A DNA stretch of 64,000 nt from Weissella sagaensis (GCF_005405285.1 NZ_BJDT01000001.1:344726-408725), one strand, 5' to 3'. Positions 45,734-54,748 are shown, counted from the first letter of the stretch. Notes: generated by a model from the sequence alone, not told the origin. A program made the numbers and translations.

Positions 45734-46606
45734 ATGAAAAAAGGGTTATTGTTAGTAGGAACAGCAGGAATCATTGCTGCTGGTGGGTTAACGGGAACTA
45801 CTGTTCATGCTGCATCAACGAAACAGGTAACTGCGGTTGGTTCAACTGCGCTACAGCCGTTAGCTGCGCAAGTTGCTGAAGAATTTGGTAATCGTAATCC
45901 TGGCGTAACTGTTAATGTTCAGGGTGGTGGTTCAGGTGCTGGATTAAGTCAAGTCGGTAAAGGTAATGTGACGATTGGTAATTCAGATATTTTTGCTGAA
46001 CAAAAAGATGGCATTGATGCTAAAAAATTAAAAGATCATAAAGTAGCCGTAGTAGGTATTACGCCAGTTGTTAATGCAGACGTTAAAGTATCTAACTTAA
46101 AAATGGATCAACTACGTGACATTTTCACAGGAAAAATTACGAATTGGCAAGAGGTTGGTGGTCAAGACCAAAAGATTGCCGTCATTAATCGTGCCCAAGG
46201 GTCTGGTACACGATTTACTTTTGAACAAGAGGTCTTAGATGGTAAAACTGCTAAAACTTCACAAGAGCAAGATGATAATGGTGCTGTACAAAAGATTGTT
46301 TCAACAACGCCAGGGGCAATTTCATACTTAGCATTTTCGTATACATCAGGTAGTCAGGCTAAAAATTTAAAGCCTGTTTCAATTGATAAAGTACGTCCAA
46401 TAGAAAAAAATGTGCAAAAAAATAAGTGGTCAATTTGGGCATATGAGCACATGTATACAACAAAGAAAACAGATAAAAATACGACAAAATATATTAAATT
46501 TATGAAGTCGAATACAATGAAGAGCACAGTTAAAAAATTGGGTTATATTCCGATGAGCGATATGCAAGTCAAAAAAGATGCCGAGGGTGATGTTACTAAG
46601 AAATAA
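45734..46606 (+). CDS. pstS: Phosphate-binding protein PstS (stand-alone)
   Basis: 290 residues. Signal peptide 1-~26 (TVHAAS) without a lipobox Cys. Phosphate ligands and family motifs: AVGSTALQPL, VQGGGSGAGLSQV, NRAQGSGTRFTFEQ. The ATG at 45734 is preferred over GTG 45731 by spacing. No pstC/A/B genes follow; the gene stands alone between terminator-bounded neighbours, so it either serves a remote transporter or has another role. Confidence 0.9.
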   Translation: MKKGLLLVGTAGIIAAGGLTGTTVHAASTKQVTAVGSTALQPLAAQVAEEFGNRNPGVTVNVQGGGSGAGLSQVGKGNVTIGNSDIFAEQKDGIDAKKLKDHKVAVVGITPVVNADVKVSNLKMDQLRDIFTGKITNWQEVGGQDQKIAVINRAQGSGTRFTFEQEVLDGKTAKTSQEQDDNGAVQKIVSTTPGAISYLAFSYTSGSQAKNLKPVSIDKVRPIEKNVQKNKWSIWAYEHMYTTKKTDKNTTKYIKFMKSNTMKSTVKKLGYIPMSDMQVKKDAEGDVTKK

Positions 46607-46631
46607 AGCATAATTCAATAGAAAATTTTAT

Positions 46632-46667
46632 AAAATGTCATACCTGTGTCAGTGTATGACATTTTTT
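46632..46667 (+). terminator. pstS terminator
   Basis: AAAATGTCATAC and GTATGACATTTT arms, then T-run. Confidence 0.86.
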
Positions 46668-46740
46668 ATTGATGCTGATGTGTGTTTTATTTTTAGAAAG
46701 TGGTTACAATTAGCTTATATAAAACAAAGGGGAACTAGTA

Positions 46741-47169
46741 ATGAAAAACGATATACGATGGGATAAAGCAATGTACACGACTGACACATATAATGTTGAA
46801 GGATTAAATGGCCATGCTTATGCTGAAAACGGCATTTCTGTAGAGACGAGTAGTCCGTTGAGTGATGAACCAGGTACCAATCCAGAACAATTATTGGGGA
46901 TGTCGTTGTGTACTTGTCTGGTTGGTACGATGGCAGTAATTTTACAAGAACATCATATTAATGAACAAGCGAAGGCACATGCAAAAATTTCATACGTAAA
47001 AGGGAAAGGACGCTATGAATTTTTAGTTCATGCGCAAGTTTGTGTGCCTGGACAAACTTTACCTCAAACACGAGCATTGGTTAGTGAGGTCGAGAATCGT
47101 TGTTGTGTTTCACAGTTACTTAGTGGTAGTGACAACTATAGTATTGAAGCAGTGTTGGATTGGGAATAA
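46741..47169 (+). CDS. OsmC/Ohr family peroxide-reducing protein
   Basis: 142 residues. The two redox Cys positions are in GMSLCTCLVGTM and VENRCCVSQLL. The GTNPEQLL stretch before the first is the OsmC family hallmark. These proteins reduce organic hydroperoxides with Cys chemistry. AAAGGGGAA precedes the ATG. Ohr versus OsmC subtype not decided. Confidence 0.85.
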   Translation: MKNDIRWDKAMYTTDTYNVEGLNGHAYAENGISVETSSPLSDEPGTNPEQLLGMSLCTCLVGTMAVILQEHHINEQAKAHAKISYVKGKGRYEFLVHAQVCVPGQTLPQTRALVSEVENRCCVSQLLSGSDNYSIEAVLDWE

Positions 47170-47355
47170 ATGTTATTATATGGGCTGATTTATGTTTATC
47201 TTGCATATCAATTTAAGACGCTTTTGGCTGTCTACCCCTTTTTATAATAAAAATGAATGAAAACTATGGCTAGTACAATATGTGAAATGCCTAGGAAATA
47301 CGTGTAAACATATATTCTCTGGTGATATTGCTTATTTCTGTGGTTATGCAAACAA

Positions 47356-47380
47356 TTTTGGGTGTTATGGTAACACAAAA
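47356..47380. promoter_or_regulatory. Inverted repeat just upstream of the ComX-like gene
   Basis: GTGTTA (47362-47367) and TAACAC (47371-47376) with TGG between, extended by TTTT and AAAA outside (two unpaired G). It lies ~20 bp before the ATG at 47401, over or near the ribosome binding site, so an operator or translational hairpin is possible. The rest of 47170-47355 shows no gene. Confidence 0.45.
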
Positions 47381-47400
47381 TATGACCAGAGGAAATTGCA

Positions 47401-47904
47401 ATGACTAAAGAATTGGCAGCGAAATTACAACAGTATGAATTATTGATTTATGGTGTCCTTAAAGCAGGTGGTGTGTATCGTCACAGTGTTAACTTTGAGG
47501 ATTATTTGCAAGAATTACGATTGCTTGTTTTAAAACGTTTATTAGCTGGTGAAGTGTTTCAAGCACGCGATAATCCAACGTTATTTAAATGGTTACTTTG
47601 GCGTTTGCGTGATTTACAACGCGGTTCACAACGATACGAAACACGACATCTATTTACAAATGAGATGCCAGAAGTGATTGCTGATGAACAAAATTTTATA
47701 CAGTTGGAACTTTTAATGACAATTGATAAGTTGATTTCTTGCCATGGACAGGCAACACATTTGAAACAATTGGTAACTGATTTTGTGATGTATCCAGATG
47801 ATACGGTGATTAAACGTTGTTTACGTTTAAAAATGCATCGCATGACTTATTACCGCCGTTTAAAATTATTACAGCAAGTGATAAATGAAAATCATTATGC
47901 ATAA
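47401..47904 (+). CDS. ComX/SigH-like sigma factor homologue
   Basis: 167 residues. NFEDYLQELRLLVLKRLL resembles the core-binding helix of region 2 in ComX/SigH-type sigma factors; the C-terminus CLRLKMHRMTYYRRLKLLQQ resembles a short region 4 HTH. Divergent, so subclass is uncertain. The ComK-like gene follows after 23 bp, which supports a role in competence. Distinct from the sigma gene at 3127. Confidence 0.62.
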   Translation: MTKELAAKLQQYELLIYGVLKAGGVYRHSVNFEDYLQELRLLVLKRLLAGEVFQARDNPTLFKWLLWRLRDLQRGSQRYETRHLFTNEMPEVIADEQNFIQLELLMTIDKLISCHGQATHLKQLVTDFVMYPDDTVIKRCLRLKMHRMTYYRRLKLLQQVINENHYA

Positions 47905-47927
47905 TTTTGAATAGAGGAATAAGAAAA

Positions 47928-48635
47928 ATGGCATATACAGTCACAGTATCAGAAAAGGGTTATTGTTCAGATATTTTAATGTCCGTTGCTGAAACAGGCG
48001 ATATTTGTCCACAAACAACATTGATGATTGTTGCAGCACACGATCGTTATCAACGTTCAGTTTCACGAATTTATTATACTGATGGGATGGTTGTTGACGT
48101 TAACGTTTCAACAAATCATTTACTGAAACGATTAGAAGAAAAAACCGCTTTTAAGCGGGGACAACAAGTCGAGGCGTACTATCGTCTATTACCGCCAGAT
48201 TTAACTGGACAAATGCGTAGTTGGATTATGCAAAATTATGCTTTGATTCCAGTTACTAGTTATAAAAGTGGTCCGACAACATGGATTAATGCTAGATATA
48301 TTAGCAATGTTCAGACACGGGGAATGCAGACCAGTATTGTTTTAGTGGATGGGTCCGTTTTAAACATTAATAAGCATAAAGATAAATTTATGAAGCAGCT
48401 AGTGGCAACTAAGGTAGTGAGCTTGTGGATGACCCAATATGCTTTTGGTCATGGTGACCATTTTGATAAAATATTATTACCATTTATAAATTGGCCAGCA
48501 CGGGTTGCGCATCAAATTAATCGAAGCCGTTTACAATGTCTATTAGTGATAACGATGTTGGAAGGTTTAATGATTAAAGCAACCGAAACTAATGTTAAGA
48601 AATTAAATTATGTGATTCGTTTGATGGAACAATAA
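47928..48635 (+). CDS. ComK-like competence transcription factor
   Basis: 235 residues from ATG 47928 (AGAGGAATAAG upstream). The central part aligns by eye with Bacillus ComK: SRIYYTDGMVVDVNVS in the beta-strand region, then ALIPVTSYKSGPTTWINARYI where ComK has LFPT...CGWISHVHV, then a strand plus LNINKHKDKFMKQL. ComK activates DNA-uptake genes in Bacillus. Longer than Bacillus ComK by ~40 residues, mostly at the C-terminus. Operon with the ComX-like gene; ogt follows 19 bp after. Confidence 0.7.
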   Translation: MAYTVTVSEKGYCSDILMSVAETGDICPQTTLMIVAAHDRYQRSVSRIYYTDGMVVDVNVSTNHLLKRLEEKTAFKRGQQVEAYYRLLPPDLTGQMRSWIMQNYALIPVTSYKSGPTTWINARYISNVQTRGMQTSIVLVDGSVLNINKHKDKFMKQLVATKVVSLWMTQYAFGHGDHFDKILLPFINWPARVAHQINRSRLQCLLVITMLEGLMIKATETNVKKLNYVIRLMEQ

Positions 48636-48654
48636 GGGAGATTACAAACAGATA

Positions 48655-49158
48655 ATGCAATATGTTCAAGTTGTTAATACACCATTAGGAAAGATAACGT
48701 TGTTGAGTGATGATGAATTTTTATTAGGAAGTTGGTTTGAGGGGCAGAAACATTTTGGTAGTAAATATGATTTATCCTCAGCAATATTTGCAGAGACACC
48801 AATATTAAAGCAAGCGAAGAAATGGTTGTCAGCTTATTTTGCTGGTGAACAACCAGATGATAGTGGTTTAACCATACAGATGAATGGCACAATTTTCCAA
48901 AAAAAAGTTTTACAAGCCTTGCGACAAGTACCTTATGGACAGACAGTGACTTATAAACATATTTGTCAGATGATTACTAGTGATGAGGCGCAGGCTAATA
49001 AATTATCGCGGGCAGTGGGGAATGCGGTTAGTAAAAACCCTTTTGTCTTGTTTATTCCTTGTCATCGTGTGGTTGGTAGCGATGGTTCATTAACTGGTTA
49101 TGCTGGGGGGATTGAACGTAAACGTTCGTTATTAGTGTTAGAGCAAGTGACGTTTTAA
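48655..49158 (+). CDS. ogt: Methylated-DNA--[protein]-cysteine S-methyltransferase
   Basis: 167 residues. Active-site IPCHRVVGSDGSLTGYAGG with the acceptor Cys, and the HTH part (FQKKVLQALRQVPYGQTVTY). It removes O6-alkyl groups from guanine in a suicide reaction. The Shine-Dalgarno GGGAG is unusually far (14 nt) from the ATG. It may be co-transcribed with the ComK-like gene. Confidence 0.93.
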   Translation: MQYVQVVNTPLGKITLLSDDEFLLGSWFEGQKHFGSKYDLSSAIFAETPILKQAKKWLSAYFAGEQPDDSGLTIQMNGTIFQKKVLQALRQVPYGQTVTYKHICQMITSDEAQANKLSRAVGNAVSKNPFVLFIPCHRVVGSDGSLTGYAGGIERKRSLLVLEQVTF

Positions 49159-49260
49159 TCTAAATAGAATTTTTTACTAACTTAAGAAAAGTATGTTATC
49201 ATAAACATGAAATGAGGCATTAGCTTCATACAAAAAATATAACAATAGAGGGGTATTCAG

Positions 49261-50151
49261 ATGACTTTAGAATTTGCAAATAAGTTAGGCTTAGGAACCA
49301 ACAAGGTTGGTGGACATAATCTATTTGATAATTTAGATGAGCAAGATGGATATGATTTGGTTCGTGCAGCATTGGATGCTGGTATTAATGTCATTGATAC
49401 AGCTTTTGTTTATGGTGTTGGTCGTTCAGAGGAAATTATTGGGGATGTTATCCAGGATTACGATCGTAGTAAAATTATTATTGCAACTAAAGGTGCTCAA
49501 AATCCGGATAAGGATTTAGCACCAGATAACAGTCCAGAATTTTTGATTAAGACAGTTGAAGATTCATTGAAGCGGTTAAAGACAGATTATATTGATATTT
49601 TCTTTATTCACTTCCCAGATGATGATTCAGATAAGTTAGCAGCTGTAGAAGCATTAGATGAATTAAAACAAGCAGGTAAGATTCGTGCAATTGGTGTGTC
49701 AAACTTCAGTTTTGATCAACTAAAGGAAGCTAATGCTACTGGTAAAGTGGACTTTGATGAAGATTACTATAGTTTGGCGCATCGTGATGAGGAAGTAGAA
49801 CGTTTTGCTTACTTGGATGAACATGACATTAAGTTTGTGCCATATTTCCCATTGGAATCAGGGCTATTAACAGGTCGTTATGGTGCTGATGATCGTGCCA
49901 AGTTTGATCGTTTGGATGACGCGAAGTTTGATCAAATTATCAAAGGACTTGATGTTATCAAAGATATTGCAGCGACACATGATGCTTCAATGACGCACGT
50001 GGTTTTGGCATGGTACATGGCACATCCAAGCATTGGTTTGGTTATTCCGGGTGCACGTAATGCTGAGCAAGCTAAGGATTTGGCTAAATCGTTAGATGTT
50101 AAGTTGTCAGATGAAGAATTCAAGGCAATTGATGAAGCTTTCAAAGCTTAA
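49261..50151 (+). CDS. Aldo/keto reductase
   Basis: 296 residues. Catalytic tetrad visible: Asp in NVIDTAFVYG, Tyr of FVYG, Lys in IATKG, His in FFIHFP. NADP-binding end VIPGARNAEQA. Substrate unknown. GAGGGG before the ATG; single-gene unit with its own terminator. Confidence 0.92.
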   Translation: MTLEFANKLGLGTNKVGGHNLFDNLDEQDGYDLVRAALDAGINVIDTAFVYGVGRSEEIIGDVIQDYDRSKIIIATKGAQNPDKDLAPDNSPEFLIKTVEDSLKRLKTDYIDIFFIHFPDDDSDKLAAVEALDELKQAGKIRAIGVSNFSFDQLKEANATGKVDFDEDYYSLAHRDEEVERFAYLDEHDIKFVPYFPLESGLLTGRYGADDRAKFDRLDDAKFDQIIKGLDVIKDIAATHDASMTHVVLAWYMAHPSIGLVIPGARNAEQAKDLAKSLDVKLSDEEFKAIDEAFKA

Positions 50152-50167
50152 ATAGTAAAGATTTAAC

Positions 50168-50198
50168 GGATTGATACAGATGTATTGATCCTTTTTTT
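50168..50198 (+). terminator. Aldo/keto reductase terminator
   Basis: GGATTGATAC and GTATTGATCC arms (one T-T mismatch) plus seven T. Confidence 0.75.
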
Positions 50199-50208
50199 GG
50201 TATATACG

Positions 50209-50238
50209 AAAAAATCTAGATTGTGCATCTAGATTTTT
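50209..50238 (-). terminator. Terminator of the PASTA gene (two-way)
   Basis: AAAAATCTAGAT and ATCTAGATTTTT arms around TGTGC; T-runs on both strands. It ends 4 bp from the PASTA gene stop. Confidence 0.8.
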
Positions 50239-50241
50239 AGG

Positions 50242-50700
50242 TTAATGTTTTGTTATTTTTTTTGCTTTATCAGCAACCTTTTTAATTTGTGCTTTGTGTT
50301 TTTCTTTTGTGGCAGTTTTTTTAGCAAGGGTTGCGTCGCGTTTTTGCATGCTTTCATTAATAATTGTTTCATCAGCATAATACAGTTTGACGAATGTATT
50401 AGGTGAAACATTACTACCACCTTTAGGCGTAAGTTTTAGAACGGTATCAGCAGGTTGCAAAGCAATCTTCCCGCTAGCTGGTAGTTTGATTAACGAATAG
50501 TTGAAATGGTATTTTGTTAAGACTTCAGTTGCTTCATTAATGGGGAGCGATAGGACGTCAGGTATTTTAATATAGTCCTTCTTTTTTTCTTTTTGCTGTT
50601 CATTAATTTTATTAACTTGTTCAATAACTGCTGGAGCAGCCTTGATAACGAAAGGGGCTGCGATTTTAACCGCCTTACCAATAAGTTGTATTTTTCCCAT
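50242..50700 (-). CDS. Small PASTA-domain protein
   Basis: 152 residues. N-terminal weakly hydrophobic Lys/Ala-rich helix (5-~30), a charged linker, one PASTA domain (~42-110; IPDVLSLPINEATEVL, then LKLTPKGGSNVSPNTFVKLYYAD) and a Lys-rich C-terminal tail (~120-152). PASTA domains bind peptidoglycan stems in PrkC/PBP proteins; here there is no kinase or PBP and no clear Sec signal. Role unknown. GGAGGG before the start. Confidence 0.78.
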   Translation of the reverse strand: MGKIQLIGKAVKIAAPFVIKAAPAVIEQVNKINEQQKEKKKDYIKIPDVLSLPINEATEVLTKYHFNYSLIKLPASGKIALQPADTVLKLTPKGGSNVSPNTFVKLYYADETIINESMQKRDATLAKKTATKEKHKAQIKKVADKAKKITKH

Positions 50701-50782
50701 GATCCCTCCTATGCAGATGATTAGCCATATTTTACACTATCTGGCGATAAGATGGTAGATAAAATGTCTTTTTAATGGATAA

Positions 50783-50807
50783 GTGGCCATAGCAATGGCC
50801 ATTTTTT
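50783..50807 (+). terminator. Orphan plus-strand terminator in the divergent region
   Basis: TGGCCAT (50784-50790) and ATGGCCA (50795-50801) around AGCA, then six T. The gene to the left is on the minus strand and the next plus-strand promoter lies after the hairpin, so no known transcript ends here. A second partial inverted repeat lies at 50731-50769. Confidence 0.6.
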
Positions 50808-50838
50808 AGAAACCGCTTACAAAAAATAGCGCTATAAT
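50808..50838 (+). promoter_or_regulatory. cre-like site and -10 box before the PTS operon
   Basis: AGAAACCGCTTACA (50808-50821) fits the cre consensus at 13 of 14 positions. TATAAT at 50833-50838 is the likely -10; the cre covers the -35 region. AAAGGAAGTGA precedes the regulator ATG. Confidence 0.65.
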
Positions 50839-50864
50839 TATACATGTAGAAAGGAAGTGAAAGA

Positions 50865-52259
50865 ATGAGCAGCAATAATTTAGATAATAAAATATTGATG
50901 TTTTTAGGGCAGCAAATTGATTTTGTGGATGCCTTAACCATTTCGCGGACTTTTAATGTGTCAAAAAAGACAGTTTACCGAACGATTAATAAACTTAATC
51001 AAATTGATATGGTTGTGGAATCACAAAGAGGCCGAGGCTACCGTTTGATAGATAACAAAATATCAACATCAGCAACGGAACAAGATGAGCAACGTCAAAT
51101 TGATTTAGCTATTAATTTATTACATTCATTTCCTCGTGGACTAAACCGCTGGCATTTGTTAGAAAAGTTATATATTTCGGAGTCAACTTTACATCGTGAC
51201 TTAAATGCTTTAAATGAGCTGTTCATACCATTTCATATCAGTATTGATCGATCTGCTGGTAACGCAAAAGTGGTTGGAACAGAGTCACAAGTGCGTAAAG
51301 CATTAAATTATTTTTTATTGGAAAATACAGTTACGCAACAAGTTGTTGAAGGATTAGCCGGTGTTTTTCCAGATATTACTAAAAAAGATCAGGCTTTTAT
51401 TAGTTCACAAATGACACTGATTGAAAAGGAATTGGATGTTGAAATTTTAGATCCGTATACTGTTAATATTTTTTCACACCTCTACATTTTGTTGGATAGA
51501 GTCAGGCAACATAATAGTGAGTCAATCATTAAGGAACAGTCAAAGGTTCATTATGATGAGTTATTACTACGAGTTGCTCGTCAAGTAGTTAATAATATAA
51601 GTGAGTATGCACATGTTGTTATTAACCCTGAGGAGGTTAATAATCTTGTCTTATATTTAGTCGGATTACGTTATGACCGAACATTAGATGATAGTCAAGA
51701 TGGTGAGGCGCACCAATTAGTAGCTTATTTGGTTGATGAATTGTCATTACCAAATCACGTGAATGTTGAAAATTTGAAAAATGCTCTGATTGGCCATGTT
51801 CGACCAATGATTCATCGTTTAAAAGAGGACATACTAATTGTTAATCCGCTATTGAACGATATTCAGTTTAGCTATAATGCAACATTTACACAGGTAAAAA
51901 CAATACTAGCCGGTACGTCTTATCACGTTTCAGATGATGAAGTTGGTTTTTTAACATTATATGTTGTTCGAGCTTTAGAAGAAGCGAGTGTTAGAAAAAG
52001 AGTTCTGCTAATGTGTTCAACGGGTATTGGAACAGCACAATTGTTACAAACACGAGTACGTCGAGCTTTTCCAGATTTTGAAATAGTCGGTACTGTTTCG
52101 GCACGTGATTATGAAATCAATTTAAAACACTTTGAACAAGTTGATTTGGTTATATCCACGGTTGTAATTCATTTTCAACCAGTTTCACCAGTTATTCAGG
52201 TGAGTGCCTTGTTTAATGAAGGTGATCGGCGACGTGTTGAGGAATTACTATATGGTTAA
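50865..52259 (+). CDS. PRD-containing transcriptional activator (MtlR/LicR type) lacking its EIIA domain
   Basis: 464 residues: HTH (1-60) and second HTH (75-130), PRD1 (~180-280, His205), PRD2 (~285-375, His311), and an EIIB-like domain (379-464) with Cys384 in LLMCSTGIGTA. The EIIA domain normally at the C-terminus is missing; the next frame, overlapping by 8 bp, encodes it. It should activate the galactitol-type PTS genes downstream according to phosphorylation state. Confidence 0.88.
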   Translation: MSSNNLDNKILMFLGQQIDFVDALTISRTFNVSKKTVYRTINKLNQIDMVVESQRGRGYRLIDNKISTSATEQDEQRQIDLAINLLHSFPRGLNRWHLLEKLYISESTLHRDLNALNELFIPFHISIDRSAGNAKVVGTESQVRKALNYFLLENTVTQQVVEGLAGVFPDITKKDQAFISSQMTLIEKELDVEILDPYTVNIFSHLYILLDRVRQHNSESIIKEQSKVHYDELLLRVARQVVNNISEYAHVVINPEEVNNLVLYLVGLRYDRTLDDSQDGEAHQLVAYLVDELSLPNHVNVENLKNALIGHVRPMIHRLKEDILIVNPLLNDIQFSYNATFTQVKTILAGTSYHVSDDEVGFLTLYVVRALEEASVRKRVLLMCSTGIGTAQLLQTRVRRAFPDFEIVGTVSARDYEINLKHFEQVDLVISTVVIHFQPVSPVIQVSALFNEGDRRRVEELLYG

Positions 52260-52641
52260 ATTAGAGTTTTTATCAATTCCCGCAATGCCAACTGTGCCAA
52301 TGATTGCACAATTAACAGCGCAACGTTTTAAGTTGAGTGAAGAGCACGTAAAACAAGCGATGCTTGAACGTGAAGCTCTTGGTAGTACGGTAGTCGCACA
52401 AGGGATTAGTATACCGCATGTTGAATTAGCAAATATTAAGACGCAGGGGTTGTTTTTAATCAAAGATAAACAACAATTGGCTTTGGTGTTAATCATTGAT
52501 CAGAGTCAACCCGATGAACAACTTATCAAAATTTTACAAGGATTACTAGCAGAACAATCATTGGAAAAATTAAGGCATATTAAATCAGAGGAAGCATTCA
52601 AAATACTTATAAAGGAGGTGGCAAATCGTGTTGTCAGATAA
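52252..52641 (+). CDS. Separate EIIA-like domain (detached part of the PRD regulator)
   Basis: 129 residues from ATG 52252, overlapping the regulator stop. REALGSTVVAQGISIPHVEL with His56 is the phosphorylation site motif of mannitol/fructose-class EIIA domains. In LicR/MtlR proteins this domain is fused behind EIIB; here it is +1 shifted. Either a true gene split with coupled translation or a frameshift near 52250. Overlaps the real EIIA-Gat gene by 14 bp. Confidence 0.78.
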   Translation: MVKLEFLSIPAMPTVPMIAQLTAQRFKLSEEHVKQAMLEREALGSTVVAQGISIPHVELANIKTQGLFLIKDKQQLALVLIIDQSQPDEQLIKILQGLLAEQSLEKLRHIKSEEAFKILIKEVANRVVR

Positions 52642-53077
52642 AATTATTTTACTAGATGAATCAGCAACTGATAATCAAGATGCTTTGGGAAAGCTTGCGA
52701 ATCAATTATTAAAAAGCGGGGCAGTTAAAGAATCGTATAAACCAGCGCTTTTGAAACGTGAAGTTGAATTTCCAACAGGTTTAGCAACAGATAAAATTGG
52801 GATTGCGATGCCACATACCGATGCTGAACATGTTAATTATGATCAAATTGCATTTATGCGGTTGCATCAACCAGTGCAATTTTTACAAATGGGTGACGGA
52901 GAAAAAATACAAGTCAAATTTATTTTTATGTTGGCATTGAAAGAAGCCCATTCACAATTAGATATGTTACAAACGTTAATTGCTTTAATTCAAGATGAAG
53001 CAAAAATACAGCAATTATTAGCAGCAACAACTGAAGATGAAGTTGTTCAAATCTTAAAAGATGCAGGAATAGAATAA
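52628..53077 (+). CDS. PTS galactitol-family EIIA
   Basis: 149 residues from a GTG behind AAAGGAGG. IAMPHTDAEHV contains the phospho-His. Belongs with the EIIC and EIIB genes next to it. Galactitol-family systems move galactitol and pentitols such as xylitol or arabitol; the substrate is not known. Confidence 0.9.
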   Translation: MLSDKIILLDESATDNQDALGKLANQLLKSGAVKESYKPALLKREVEFPTGLATDKIGIAMPHTDAEHVNYDQIAFMRLHQPVQFLQMGDGEKIQVKFIFMLALKEAHSQLDMLQTLIALIQDEAKIQQLLAATTEDEVVQILKDAGIE

Positions 53078-53090
53078 AGGGGATAAAATT

Positions 53091-54428
53091 ATGGCAGTAA
53101 TTAATTGGTTACTAGATGCTGGTCCAACAGTATTTTTGCCACTACTACTATTTATTTTTGGATTAGTATTACGAATTAAGCCAGGTAAGGCATTCAAGGC
53201 CGCGTTAATGGTTGGAATTGGCTTTACGGGGTTGAACTTAATTATTGGGTTACTAACTGATAACTTAGGACCAGCTGCACAAGCAATGGTGAAGAATTTT
53301 GGGTTGTCATTAAATGCAATTGATGTTGGTTGGCCAGCAGCGTCAGCCATTTCTTATGGGACAACACTAGGAAGTTTAGCAATTCCGATTGGTGTCGCTT
53401 TAAATGTTTTCTTGTTGGTCATTGGTCTAACTAAAACGTTGGATGTCGATTTATGGAATTACTGGCACATTGCCTTTTCAGGTTCATTAGTTTATGCAGC
53501 AACTAATAATTTTGGTTTAGGTTTGTTTACAATGATCGTCCATGCAATGTGGATTTACTTCTTAGCTGATTTGGCTGCGCCAACGATTCAAAAGCATTAT
53601 GGCTTAGAAGGCATTTCATTCCCACAAGGTGCTTCAGCGCCCGGTTTCGTATTAGCACTACCAATTAATTGGTTATTGGATCGTATTCCAGGTGTTAAAA
53701 ATATTCATTGGACACCAGAAACAATTCAAAAGAAATTGGGGATTTTTGGTGATTCAGCTGTTATGGGACTAATTATTGGAATTGTTATTGGTGCTTTGGC
53801 ACAATATGATTTGACCAAGATGTTAAACTTGGGAATTACAACGTCAGCTGTCCTAATTTTGATGCCACGAATGGTTGCTATTTTGATGGAAGGGTTATCA
53901 CCTATTTCCGAAGCAGCTAATACGATGGTTCAAAAGAAATTCCCTGGTCGTAACTTATATATTGGTATGGATTCAGCCTTAGCTGTTGGTCAAGAAGCGG
54001 TGTTGTCAGCATCATTGATTTTGGTGCCAGTTTCACTACTAATCGCTGTTATCCTACCAGGTAATCGTGTTTTGCCGTTCGGTGATTTGGCAACTATTCC
54101 ATTTATGTTAGCTGTTATGGCTGCTGTATTTGGTGGAAACGTGTTTAGAATTGTTGTCGGGGGTGTTATTGATTTAGCAGTTTCATTGTATATTGCATCA
54201 TGGATTGCACCTTTGCTAACATCAGCTGCTAAGTCAGCCCACTTCGCAATGAACGGTGCAACATCAATTTCTGTTCTATCAGATGGTGGTGCTTGGACGA
54301 CCTTACTAATTGTTGGTATGGGAAAGTTGATGTCATGGGGTGGTATGGCAATTGTATTTGCTATTGTACTAGGCTTGATGATTTGGTTAAATAAGTTTAG
54401 AAAGTCAGATAAGCCGATTTCAGAATAA
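53091..54428 (+). CDS. PTS galactitol-family EIIC
   Basis: 445-residue membrane channel with ~9-12 spans. TVFLPLLLFIFGLVLRIKPG at the start and NNFGLGLFTMIVHAMWIYFL are typical of the Gat family. Forms the sugar pathway. AAAGGGGAT precedes the ATG. Confidence 0.92.
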   Translation: MAVINWLLDAGPTVFLPLLLFIFGLVLRIKPGKAFKAALMVGIGFTGLNLIIGLLTDNLGPAAQAMVKNFGLSLNAIDVGWPAASAISYGTTLGSLAIPIGVALNVFLLVIGLTKTLDVDLWNYWHIAFSGSLVYAATNNFGLGLFTMIVHAMWIYFLADLAAPTIQKHYGLEGISFPQGASAPGFVLALPINWLLDRIPGVKNIHWTPETIQKKLGIFGDSAVMGLIIGIVIGALAQYDLTKMLNLGITTSAVLILMPRMVAILMEGLSPISEAANTMVQKKFPGRNLYIGMDSALAVGQEAVLSASLILVPVSLLIAVILPGNRVLPFGDLATIPFMLAVMAAVFGGNVFRIVVGGVIDLAVSLYIASWIAPLLTSAAKSAHFAMNGATSISVLSDGGAWTTLLIVGMGKLMSWGGMAIVFAIVLGLMIWLNKFRKSDKPISE

Positions 54429-54460
54429 AGCGGCTTTAGTTTAAAAAGGGAGATATAATC

Positions 54461-54748
54461 ATGGCAAAGTCATTAATGGTCGTATGTGGAACTGGAATTG
54501 CAACATCAACTGTTGCAACTGGAAAGATTAAGGATTATCTAGCATCAGTTGGCAAAACTGATCAAGTAAAGTTTTTACAATCAAAGATTGCCGATGAAGT
54601 TAGTGCAATTGAAAATGATGATTATGATATTGTTGTTTCAACAACTATGGTACCAAGTGCCATTAAGGATAAGGTTATTAATGGGGTCTCCTTATTAACT
54701 GGGGTCGGTGTTCAAAAAGTATTTGATGAAATCGAAGCACAATTGTAA
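54461..54748 (+). CDS. PTS galactitol-family EIIB
   Basis: 95 residues. Phospho-Cys in MVVCGTGIATST. Receives phosphate from the EIIA and gives it to the sugar in EIIC. Order A-C-B; terminator after it. Confidence 0.93.
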   Translation: MAKSLMVVCGTGIATSTVATGKIKDYLASVGKTDQVKFLQSKIADEVSAIENDDYDIVVSTTMVPSAIKDKVINGVSLLTGVGVQKVFDEIEAQL

